Positions 34,221 through 44,311 of a stretch of 64,000 nt of DNA are shown piece by piece. The translations under genes and the position numbers were made by a program. The DNA lies in the NCBI GenBank assembly GCA_039707655.1, contig CM077667.1, positions 158,576,642 to 158,640,641 on the forward strand, read 5' to 3'. The DNA comes from Elymus sibiricus. Its lineage: Eukaryota; Streptophyta; Magnoliopsida; Poales; Poaceae. The notes beneath the pieces were generated by a model. It was not told where the DNA came from. It saw only the letters and a program-made list of their open reading frames with translations, and ran no database searches. Every line of letters begins with the position of its first letter. Position 1 is the first letter of the stretch.

Positions 34221-35739
34221 TGAAAGCACATTTGCTCCCTTGGTGGTTTTGGTAATTAATAACAACATATAAGTCATTGGACTAATGTTTCCACTAAGTA
34301 TATTTCAGGAAAAGTTCAATGATAGGGTTGGCAAAAGGATTGTGGAGATTGTGGAAATACCCCAAGATGCAAGGAAATGGATTGGCAAAGCTTCAAGCAA
34401 GAGGATTCTACATTTTACTTTGTGAGAAATCACTTTGAGTGCATAGGAAAGCCAATACTATTAAAAGGGGGTAAGGTATTGTTGGTGAACAAAATACTCA
34501 TACGTGCACAAGTGATAGTCACCAAAAACACCCACAAGCTCTTCCACAAAAGTCTGTCCAAAGTCAAATATCCAAAATCGGTGCAACCAACACTTTCCAT
34601 TCGGTGCCACCGATTCCCATACTCAGACAGACCTAAGCCAAACCCTAGCCTTTCGGTGCAACCGATTCTGCTTCGGTGCCACCGAGTTTGGGTTGCCAAC
34701 TTTCTGTTACGCAGTTTCACAATATTGGTACCACCGAGATTGTTGGATCGGCGTCACCGAGAATGGGCAATCTGACCGTTGGTCACCTTATCGGTGCAAC
34801 CGAGTTTCATATATCGGTCTCACCGAGATTCAAAAGTTACTGCCTTTTGATCACTTCGGTACCACCGAGATTAACACATCGGTGTCACCGAGTTGGTCAT
34901 TTTGTGTGTAACGGTTGGATTTTTGGAGATGCCTATATATACCCCTTCACCACCACCTACTCGAAAGAGAAGCACTCAGAACTATTCCATACTTGCCCCC
35001 ATCCAGTTTTCTGAGAGAGAGCCACCTAATCATGTGTTGAGATCATGCCATTCCATTCCAACCATATGAATCTTGATCTCTAGCCTCCCCAAGTTGCTTT
35101 CCACCAATCTCATCTCTTCCACCAAGCCAAATGTGTGAGAGAGTGATTGTGTGTTGAGGAGTCTATCATCTTTAAGCACAAGAGCAAGGAGTTCATCGAC
35201 ATTGCCGAGCCTATTACCTTTTGGAGGGTGGTGCCTCCTAGATTGGTTAGGTGTCGCTTGGGAGCCTCCTACTTCATGTTGTGGAGTTGAACCAAGAAGT
35301 TTGTAAGGGCAAGGAGATCACCTACTTCGTGAAGATTTATCCATAGTGAGGCTAGTCCTTTGTGGACGGAAGCCGTTATGGAATAGTCAAGGTTGCTACT
35401 TCGTGGACCCGTATGGGTGGAGCCCTCCGTGGACTCTCGCGACCGTTACCCTCCGTGGGTTGAAGACTCCATAAACGTGGACGTACGATAGCACCACCTA
35501 TCGGAACCACGGGAAAAATCATTGTGTCTACAATTGCGTTTGATCTTCCAACCCTTCCTTTCTACTCATGCTTGTTGTTACTTTCCACTGCTATACTCTT
35601 AGACATGCATGTGTAGGGTGTACTTGACTTGCCATGAATGTTAAAATCTGCCAACACTAAAAATTGGGAAAAGGTAGAAATTTTATTTGGTCAAATAGTC
35701 TAATCACCCCCCCCCTCTAGACATACTTTCGGTCCTACA
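34221..35739 (+). repeat. 5' LTR of the pol-less Copia element
   Basis: Starts TGAAAGCACATTTGCTCCC, ends CTTTCGGTCCTACA. TATA at 34933-34941 (CTATATATA) is preceded by the palindrome array. A poly-C tract at 35707-35715 lies near the end, as in the related solo LTR. By eye it differs from the 3' LTR only at scattered positions, so the insertion looks fairly recent. Confidence 0.95.
34578..34893. promoter_or_regulatory. CGGTNNNACCG palindrome array upstream of the LTR TATA box
   Basis: About ten copies of TCGGTNNNACCGA-like palindromes (e.g. tcggtgccaccga, tcggtctcaccga, tcggtgtcaccga) end about 40 bp before TATA. The 3' LTR repeats them at 54778-55093. The half-sites are conserved while the three central bases vary, which suggests binding by a dimeric factor. 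Confidence 0.65.
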
Positions 35740-35741
35740 AG

Positions 35742-35753
35742 TGGTATCAGAGC
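35742..35753 (+). other. Primer-binding site of the pol-less Copia element
   Basis: TGGTATCAGAGC, two bases after the 5' LTR, matches the initiator tRNA-Met PBS that is standard for plant Copia elements. Confidence 0.92.
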
Positions 35754-35792
35754 TTTGGTCTCCATTGCATTGGTCTCACAACCTAGGAGAGT

Positions 35793-37979
35793 ATGGCGTC
35801 TAGTGAGGGAAATTATCACCGTAGAGGTCCATACTTTGATGGTACTAATTTTGCTAGTTGGAAGCACAAAATGAAAATGCATATTCTTGGTCATAACCCC
35901 GCCGTTTGGGCTGTTGTTCGTGTTGGCTTGCAAGGTGAATTCTTTGGTGATGGAAAGAAATCGGATCGTGAAGCGACCGCGGATGAATTGAAGATGTTGC
36001 AATACAACGCTCAAGCATGCGACATTCTCTCTAACTGCCTATGCCCCGAAGGATTCAACAAAATCAGCCGTCTTGAGAATGCAAAAGAGAATTGGGATAC
36101 TTTGGTTGATATGCACGAAGGAACCGAGTCCGTGAGAGAATCCAAGTTAGATGTTCTTCAAAGTCAGCTTGACAAGTTCAAGATGAAGGATGGTGAAGGA
36201 GTCGCAGAGATGTACTCTAGGCTAGCTCTCATCACCAATGAGATTGCCGGCTTAGAAAGCGAAGAAATGACCAACAAATTCATCATCAAGAAGATACTCA
36301 GAGCTTTGGATGAGAGATACGACACCGTGTGCACATTGATCCAAATGATGCCCAACTACAAAGATCTCAAGCCTACGGAAGTCATTGGAAGGATTGTAGC
36401 TCATGAGATGACACTCAAAGACAAAGAAGAGCTTCACAACAAGTCTAGCGGTGCTTACAAGGCCACAAGTGATGCTCCCGCAACCTCAAGCGACAACCTT
36501 GTCACCAATGAAGAGATAAGCCTCATGGTCAAGAAATTCAACAAGTTCTACAAGAATAGAGGCAAAGAACGAAGTTCCAACTAAAGATATGATGAGAAGC
36601 GTTCATCAAGTCATGACCGCAATTGCTACAATTGTGGGAAGCCCGAACACTACTCCAATGAGTGCACGGCTCCCTACAAACGAAGAGAAGAGTCACCTAG
36701 AAGACGAAGCTCAAGGAATGAATCAACTCAAAGAGAGAGAAGGAGTAGAGATGATCGTTATGAACGAAGACCCTCAAGGAGAAGTAGGGATTCGGACAAG
36801 AAGGACAAGTACACCAAGAGCTACACAAGAAGAAAACATCAAGCTCATGTTGGTGAATGGGTTTCCGGCTCCGACTCCGATAACAACTCCGAGAGAAGCT
36901 ATCACTCCGACTCCGGCTATAGTCAAGATGAATGTGTTGCCGGACTTGCTCTAGTGACTACCAACTCCTATGATCTATTTGATTCACCAAACGAAGGGAG
37001 TGGAAGTTGCTTCATGGCTAAAGGCCCCAAGGTATCACACCCCGAGTATCTTGATTTCGATAGTGATGAAGATGATTTGCTTTGTGATGATGACTTGCTC
37101 CTTCATAAAACTAGTAATGTTAGTCAAAGTGAACTTGATAATTCTCATGCTAGTCAAGATAAGTCAATTGATGATGATAAGATGAAAATAGAACAACTAA
37201 CTAAAGAACTAAACACTCTTAAGTTAGCTCATGAATCTACTCTTGAAGATCATAGAGAGCTTGTAAGAACTCATGAGAAGCTACGCTTCGAGAAGCTTAA
37301 CTTGGAGCAAGAGCATGAGTTTCTTAAAGCTATCAATGACGATATCCGAAAGAAGACTTCATCGTATCTAGCCAAACGACTACTCTTGTCTATATTCATG
37401 CCTCAAGTTAAAACTAAACAAACTAGTAACAAAGGCAAGAAAGGTTCTTCATCTAGTAGCAACAATAAAAATGCTAAAGCTAATGATGTTGCTTCTAGTA
37501 GTTCTATTGATTCCACTAATGATGATTCTCTTAGCCAAGTTACACTTGAGCAAGAAAATGCTTTATTGAAAGGAATTATAGAGAAAGGTATCTACAAGAG
37601 TCTTGCCGGGTGTAAGCAATTTGAGGAAATTGTACGCAAGCACGGAGGATACCGAAAGAACCATGGTGTTGGCTACTTCAACGCTAATGGAGTTGAATGG
37701 GAAGAAGGTCAATACCCCAAGTCCAAGTTTGTTCCTCAAAAGGAGAAGTATGAAAATACTCTTCCCAAGGGAACAAACACTCAAGATGACCTTCCACCAC
37801 AATACCACAAGCTCAAGGGCAAGAACAAGCTTCAAGAGGACATTGACTCATATGAAGATGAATCCCTAGATTTGGTGGAGTGGGTTCCCAAGGCTACTTC
37901 AAGCTCAACTTTTACAAAGGCTACTTCAACACCAAGGATCCCCATCAACTTGATGTGGGTCCCCAAGAAGAAGAACTAG
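35793..37979 (+). pseudogene. gag of the pol-less Copia element, one in-frame stop
   Basis: One frame runs from ATG at 35793 to TAG at 37977, broken only by TAA at 36582-36584. N-terminal Copia gag (FDGTNFASWKHKMKMHILG, UBN2/DUF4219-type, residues about 11-200). A CCHC zinc knuckle CYNCGKPEHYSNEC lies just after the stop (about 36625-36670), then an Arg/Ser-rich segment, acidic stretches and a coiled-coil region around 37170-37360. It ends WVPKKKN. It would package the element RNA. The stop separates capsid from nucleocapsid unless read through. Confidence 0.88.
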
Positions 37980-38859
37980 AGAGTTCTTGAGGGGTGACTC
38001 CGCCAATGAAATACACTCACATTCATTATTGGCAAGAACTATTTGCAATCAACATCAACTCTATGCAATAGTTCAAGGAGTCACACATTCCCTCAAAGGT
38101 AAGCAAGGGACAAGGTAATCAACAAATCAATGGACATCATTACACATGCTTTGCACTCCATGTCCATAGATATCCTTGTATTTGTCTCTTGTGTGTTGGG
38201 ACTAACCCATGTAGGTGAGTAGAGTAAGGAAACAACAAGGATGCTCCCAACTCTTGGTGATCTTCATCAACTTTGAGCATCCATCACTACCTCACCAACA
38301 TGAAGTCTTCATCGACAAAATCCAAGGTTAGTTTATCCCTCCTATGGGGGGATGTCACATCAAGGGGGAGCTTTACTCTAAGACTTGAGTTAAAGCATCT
38401 CTTAGTATGTGACAACATTAAATGCTTTATGTAAAAGTGGTAACCCCACTTGTGCTTAAACGATGAGTATGACCTATGATCAAGTATTCTTACTTGGCTC
38501 CTAAGTCAAAATACTCATATATAGATGACTTCGTCATCGCCAAAGTGCTTGTTAGATGCTAGTATGTTTGTGCATGTTTTGTCATGATTCCATTTGACAT
38601 CTTATTGTGTGAGCATGTTGGTCTGCATTTATTTTCTCATTCGAGGACATCCAATTGTTGCTATTTGGTTTTTGATTTATCTTTTGCCAATTGGATGGAC
38701 AAGAATGCCTAGGACCACTCGTTAGCTATCTATGCTTTCTCACCTCATATTCCATTCATGCTGCATCACAAAAGTTGAACAAGTACTTTTTCGATCCCTC
38801 TGTGTGTGGAGCACTCGGAGTTCCGTATCGACAAAGGACTGACCATTAAAATCTCCCAA
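37980..38859 (+). other. Noncoding sequence between gag and the internal promoter-like region
   Basis: No supported ORF. This is where protease, integrase and RT would lie in an autonomous Copia element; no trace of them is seen in any frame. Confidence 0.7.
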
Positions 38860-38865
38860 GTGCAT

Positions 38866-39672
38866 CTCGGTGGAACCAACCCACAATTCTCGGTCTCACA
38901 GAATGCCTAGGGTTGATCTGGTTTTCAATCTCAGTACTACCGATTCCATATTCTCGGTTACACCGAGTTTCCCTGTCAACTGACAGTTGAGGACTCGGTG
39001 ACACCGAAAATTTAGAATCGGTGTCACCGACAGCAAAGGGTATATATGCTGCGGACCCGATGCTTTGAAAATCAATCTTCAAACCGTCGCGCCTCAAAAC
39101 CCTAAGCTGCCGATTCGTGACCCCTGGTCATCGCCTTTGCTTTCCCGTGCGTCTCCGTCGCTGGGATCCTCGCCGTCGACGGGCATCTTCGCCGCCGTCT
39201 TCGCCGTAGCGGATCCGTCGCCAAGTTAGGGTACGGATTCGATTCTCCTTGCGCTCCCCGTCTGATTCTCGCGCACCGGAGTAGATTTTATCGATATGCC
39301 ACAGATTGCAAACCTCCCTATCCTCTAAAAGTTCCTGTAGATTAGCGAACGATGGATTTTTTAGGTTTTGCCGTCCGCCTCATGTATCTCGGTAGAACCG
39401 ATGCAAAATAATCGATAGCACCGATTTTATTTTCTGGCCAGCTGAGAACACCTCGGTGGAACCGAGTACCTATTTTTGGTGAAACCAAGAATAGTGCCAA
39501 GTTTCTGGAAAGCAGGTTGTTTGTCTCGGTGGGTCCGAAAATTTTGTCTCGGCTGTACCGACATACATTTGGCAGAATGCAAAATTTTGAGAAATCTTAG
39601 TTCAAACTTTTAAAAACAGCTGCATTCTGTGATGACTCATCATCTTCTACTCCTCTATACTCTATTCACAGG
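38866..39672 (+). promoter_or_regulatory. Internal promoter-like region and leader for the second ORF
   Basis: Six or so CGGTNNNACCG-type palindromes (38866-39030) precede a TATA box at 39041-39047. GC-rich leader sequence follows with aaaccctaagc (39098-39108), as in plant 5' UTRs. More palindromes occur at 39380-39565. A pyrimidine-rich tract ending ctattcacag (39662-39671) then looks like a 3' splice site a few bases before the second ORF's ATG. Function is inferred from arrangement and from similarity to the LTR promoter. Confidence 0.5.
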
Positions 39673-42456
39673 GTCAGTATGTCACACCCAAGATGCGATC
39701 CTATCCTTATTTTGGCATGAAGGCCTCGACAGGGATAGAAGCGCATCTCGTCGTTTCGCAAGAATGGATATCATTACAAGTACATGTAAAGAAGAAATGA
39801 GTATATGAAATTGGCTTACACTCGCCACAAGCTACATCAATATCACATCAATACAACAACATATCCAAACATCATACAAAAGAGCAGGGTCCGACTACGG
39901 ACGAAAACAAACGATAAAATGACATCCATCCTTGCTATCCCGGGCTGCCGCCTGGAGCCCATCCTAGATCGATGAAGAAGAAGAAGAACTCCAAATCAAA
40001 CAAAGCATCGCGCTCACATCATATCATCGCATTACCTGTACCTGCAACTGTTGTTGTAGTAATCTGTGAGCCACGGGGACTCAGCAATCTCATTTCCAAG
40101 GGTAACAAGACTATTAAAGCTTAATGGGTGAGATATGGTTAAGTGATGAGGCTGCAGCAAGCACTAAGCATTTATTTGAGTGGCTAACTTACGAGTACAA
40201 GAATAAAGGGGGGTGATTGTCGAATAAACGAACGTGAACTTATAATGATCTCTAAGAGATCCTAAACACCTACTTACGAACAAACATAACCCCACCGTGT
40301 TCTCTCTCGGATAAGGACTCACGAGAAGAGACAGTCACGGTTACGCACACGGTTGGTGTATTTTATTTGAGTTTACTTTAAGTTTGCTATGACCGGGTGT
40401 TAAACAAAGTTTCCAAGTTGTCACGTAACCGCGGGCAAGGCTTTCCGAAAGATTTAACCCTGCAGGGGTGCTCCAACTCATCCATCACAAACTAACCACA
40501 CGCCGCGGGAATAACCTCGACCACGAATCTCGTGATCTTCCTAGGCAATTCCACTGAAAAACCGCATCCTCGAGATAGCCCGAAGTATTATCGGAATTCC
40601 TCGCACAAGACGTTCGAGAAAGGTAAAACAAGTCTAGCAAGGCCACCCGGCAGGCCAGATCCCGATAGGAGCCGTGCGTATCTCATTCTCAAGGCACTAC
40701 CAGATGAGCAGTACGTACGGTGGCCTAATAGAAATCCCCGAGTTGCCCCGGGGTGGCCCCGCAAGTGGCTCTGTTTTGGACCAAAACTCATGAGGAGCAC
40801 TGGCCCGGGTTGTTGATTAATTATCTGCGGGTACCGGCGGGTCCCTATGCATTTTATTAGTTATTTGGCAAATGTAGTACCAATGTTGGGCCTTGCCAGA
40901 TAAGTTTTATCCTAAAACGAAAATCAAGGGGGTCCTCATAACAACCCCGAGCATGTTAGGAGCGCTCAATTATGGAACATAACACCGATTCACAAGTAAC
41001 TAGGGGCGGCAAGAGTGGAACAAAACACCGAGCAAAAGGCCAAGCCTTCCACCATTTACCAAGTATATATGTGCATTAAATTAAATAGCAATAATATTGT
41101 GATATAACAAAAGGATATCCATGTTAACACATGGAACGACTGCACCTGCAACTAGCAACGCTATAAGAAAGGCTGAGCAAGCGGTAACATAGTCAAACAA
41201 TGTTTGCTGGGATGTGGAGGGGTTAGAGGCTTTTCATGGCAATTTGGGAGGCTTGACATACAAGTGGTAGGTAGCGAGACCGCGATAGAAACGAGACATC
41301 TAGCATGGCAATGATAGTAATGGTATCCAGGGAAAATGATCATCTTGCCTGAGATCCTGCTTGGAAGAATATCGAGTCCATGAAGAAGACGAGCCAACGT
41401 AGTCGAACGAATCCTCACACTCCGAACGCTTTCGGAACTCTATCGAGAAGAAGCAATCCGAAAACAACAATCAACACACGAGAACACCACAACATATGCA
41501 TGACATAATGCGCAAACAAATATTATGCATGTCCGGTTTAAATATGCAAGCCATGGCAATCACAACAATCAAATACTACACATTAAGTGAAGCTCAATAT
41601 GCAACAAGTTGCATATTGACGAAACTCCACATTGAATATTTAGTTCACTCTCGTTTATTTACACATCAAGTTTAAATGTTGTTAACATGACAAGAGGTGA
41701 AGCATAAGTAAACTACACATCTAGGCAAGCTTAAATGAGGCCGGAAACAACATATAGTATTTCCAAAATGACCCCACATGCAATTTATAAATTTGGTCCA
41801 GATCTGTCCTAAGCATATTTTATATTTATTAAACAGGAAATAAAGTGTACCATGAGATTCTACACGTTTTTCTAGTCAAGTTACATATGTGGATCATTTT
41901 AAACGGAGCTACGGTTAATTAGTTATGATATAAATCATTTTGGCATGGCATTTACGCAAATTAATGCAAGCAGCAAGTTAAAATATTATTGTCATGGTTG
42001 AAAATGGCATATTATTAATCTACACAAAATTCTAGTCATTTTTCACACAGGGCATGATTTAATTCGATGCATGAATATTTAATTGTTAACATTTTGAAAA
42101 CATGACATTTACGAAAAATAAATGAAAACAACAAGTTAAACATTTTAAACACATGTGAGAGTTGGATATTATGAATCTACACGAAATTCTGAACATTTTC
42201 CATATGTAAAACATTTTAATACAATGCACGGTTTGAGAGTTATCAACATATTAAAAACAGTAGCGTTTACTTTTAATATGCAAGATTATATATGATGCAA
42301 CAAAACTGCAGAAAATATATTGATACACTGGGCTGGCTGTGGTGTATGACCAGTGGGGCCCGTGGTTTAGTCAACTGGCCAGCAAGGACCGGTCAACAGG
42401 ACACCGGGACCCAAGTGTCATAGGAACAACAGAATATCAAAATTCTGGCAAAAAAT

Positions 42457-42527
42457 TAGGCCGCATGGGAATTGAACCCAGGACCTCTAGATGGAAATCT
42501 AGTGCGCTAACCAGCTGGGCTGCATAG
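42457..42527 (-). other. tRNA-like unit 1 in the left LARD LTR
   Basis: The minus strand has an A-box-like cagcccagctgg, a perfect B-box GGTTCAATTCC (42478-42468) within a TGGG/CCCA T-arm hairpin, and a run of six T (42455-42450) a few bases downstream. A CTAGA/TCTAG stem occupies the anticodon-arm position but with a 6-nt loop. The acceptor ends do not pair. It is tRNA-derived and not a working tRNA gene; Pol III transcription is possible. Confidence 0.6.
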
Positions 42528-42659
42528 GAGCTATGACACATAATGGGTTTTGCTGAACATAAACTATACCTGGGACGCTGACTGAACCAAACTGGGAGTG
42601 CAAAACAGAGTTGGCTGTGTGTGTGTGTAAAATAAAAGGAAAAACATGAATGGCAAAAA

Positions 42660-42735
42660 TTTGGAGCGCCTGGGAATTGAACCCTGTACCTCCTGGAGGT
42701 GGAAAGGCAGGATAACCAGAGGGATCGTGTACACT
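42660..42735 (-). other. tRNA-like unit 2 in the left LARD LTR
   Basis: Minus-strand B-box GGTTCAATTCC is perfect (42683-42673) within a GGG/CCC T-arm. A run of five T (42659-42655) follows the GGCGCTCC end. The A-box region is weak and the anticodon arm is not canonical. Confidence 0.5.
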
Positions 42736-42819
42736 AGTGACCGCAAAGGTTCAAGGCTGTAGATGAAACAGAGACAATACTTGATACTCTGAAAAGCACC
42801 CAAAAATCTGAAGTAAAAA

Positions 42820-42893
42820 TGGAGCCGTGGGGATTTGATCCCATGACCTCAAGGCTGTAGCACTGCTACGCTAGCCATCTCGGCTGGTGAGTG
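42820..42893 (-). other. tRNA-like unit 3 in the left LARD LTR
   Basis: Minus strand: an A-box-like cagccgagatgg, a B-box GGATCAAATCC (one mismatch, 42841-42831) in a GGG/CCC arm, an end CGGCTCC, then five T (42819-42815). A GTAGC/GCTAC inverted repeat lies where the anticodon arm would be, but with a loop of only three bases. Confidence 0.5.
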
Positions 42894-42986
42894 TTTGTGC
42901 ACAAACGCAGTGGAATACAAAATAACATCTACCTGCCAAAACGGATCTAAGAAAAAGAACAGAGTTTCAGTTACGGGGAGACTTGC

Positions 42987-43751
42987 TCACATCGGGGAAA
43001 CGAAGAGACCGGCGGCCAGCGTGATGAACGGGGCGAGGCGGAGGTCCGGCGGACAACGGGAATGGCTGGAACCGAAGGGATCTGGCCGGAGAAGGCCCCG
43101 CGGAGGCGCGTGGGAGATCGGAGCGGCCATGGTTGTTTCCTGAACAAAATCAAAAAAGGCAGAGAGCTGAGCGACGGGAGAGAGAGAGATTACAGAGAGC
43201 AGAAGGAAACATAGGGAGGGGAAGAGAGGGACGGGGCATGGCACTGGCCTGGGCTTCGGGACGCGCGGTTCCATGGCCATGGCGTGGCTGCTGCTGCGGG
43301 CACCTGCGGAGGCGAGCTCCGGCGTGGTAGTGCAGGGATTCATGGCCGGCGGCTCTCCCTGGTACAGCATCAGAGAAAGAGAGCAGGAATTAGGGGAGAG
43401 ACCTGAGAGGAAAAGAGCAGGCACGGGGAGCAGCGGCGTGACCTGGCGCTCCGGACGCGAGGTCGAGGGAAGGGAGGTGGAGGCACGGCCGGGTGGCTCG
43501 TCGGCGACGGCGCGTCTGGTCGGAGGAGAGAGGAGGGCACGAGCACTCGGGCTCGGGCAGAGGAGGCACGCGGTGCGGCTCCGGCGGCTCACCGGCCGGT
43601 GGAGTCGAGGAGGAGCGGGGGTCGCCGGGTGGTGGACAGGGACGGCGGCGCCCTGGAGCTCGGAGATGAGGCGATGTAGCTGGAGGAGCTCCTCGTGCTC
43701 GTCCATGGGACAGAGGGAGATGGTTGCGTCGATCCATTCGGGAATGAGCAA
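42987..43751 (-). CDS. 254-aa GC-rich ORF in the left LARD LTR, unknown
   Basis: Open from ATG at 43751 to the stop near 42987 and kept open at the same length in the other LTR (51245-50481). It begins about 100 bp after TATA (43866-43856) and an aaaccctag leader. Residues 17-40 (DEHEELLQLHRLISELQGAAV) look like a real helical segment. The remainder is Pro/Ser/Arg-rich, with a hydrophobic stretch near residues 185-205. No family recognised. It could be a captured host 5' exon or a by-product of high GC. An overlapping plus-strand frame (43273-43803) is also open, which weakens the case. Confidence 0.3.
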   Translation of the reverse strand: MLIPEWIDATISLCPMDEHEELLQLHRLISELQGAAVPVHHPATPAPPRLHRPVSRRSRTACLLCPSPSARALLSPPTRRAVADEPPGRASTSLPSTSRPERQVTPLLPVPALFLSGLSPNSCSLSLMLYQGEPPAMNPCTTTPELASAGARSSSHAMAMEPRVPKPRPVPCPVPLFPSLCFLLLSVISLSPVAQLSAFFDFVQETTMAAPISHAPPRGLLRPDPFGSSHSRCPPDLRLAPFITLAAGLFVSPM

Positions 43752-43849
43752 GAGGCCGGAGGCTGCGGGGTTGGTCGGGCACGGAAAGAGAGGAGGTGGG
43801 TGACGACGCGAGGAGGATTGATGGATTGGATAGGCTAGGGCTAGGGTTT

Positions 43850-43870
43850 AGACAGATATATATACCGATG
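43850..43870 (-). promoter_or_regulatory. TATA box of the LARD 3' LTR
   Basis: Minus strand reads catcggtatatatatctgtc, followed by aaaccctagccctagcc, typical of a plant Pol II core promoter and leader. The copy in the 5' LTR is at 51346-51366. Confidence 0.6.
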
Positions 43871-44311
43871 TGGGATTAGGCTAGGGGCTATCTCGACCCT
43901 CCGATTTAGATCGGATGGTCGATATAAATAGGTTAGGAAGTCCAATTAAAACACCGATGATGGTTTGGGGTATTCGGAGTTGATCCGGACCCAATGGTCA
44001 CGGTCGGCGATTCGGGTTCGAGCAAGCTATCGGACGCACGTGAGGGGTTTGTGCACTGTGTAGAGGGGCTAGGCAATTAGGAAGAGAGGGAAGACGCGGG
44101 CGCGTGCATGTGTGGTTGGTCTCAAAACGGTCGTCGACGAAAACGGGGAGAACCGGCAACTAATAACGGATGCAAGTTTTAAAAAAATGACGGCGGCGGA
44201 GCACCGATGCTATGCAGATGATGCGAAGATGAATGCGACAAACAAATGAATCAGACAACGAGAATGGAATAAAACGGGATTCTTCTGGAGCGTCGGTCCC
44301 GGGCTGTTACA

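Larger units (their letters stand above)
39680..44311 (-). repeat. 3' LTR of the LARD (left copy)
   Basis: In element orientation it has a short U3 with TATA at 43866-43856, then a leader-like aaaccctagccctagcc, a 254-codon open frame, three tRNA-like units and a long AT-rich tail. It aligns with 47151-51815 throughout, with scattered substitutions and small indels. Confidence 0.95.

Noticed and set aside
37980..39679. Hidden Copia pol between gag and the second ORF
   Set aside because: No integrase, RT or RNase H motif is found in any frame, and the space is too short.
42457..42893. Functional tRNA genes
   Set aside because: Acceptor stems do not pair and anticodon loops have the wrong size. 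They are only tRNA-like.
43273..43803. 176-aa plus-strand ORF (and twin at 50767-51297)
   Set aside because: It overlaps the minus-strand 254-codon frame in a GC-rich stretch and runs against the LARD's transcription; more likely a composition shadow.
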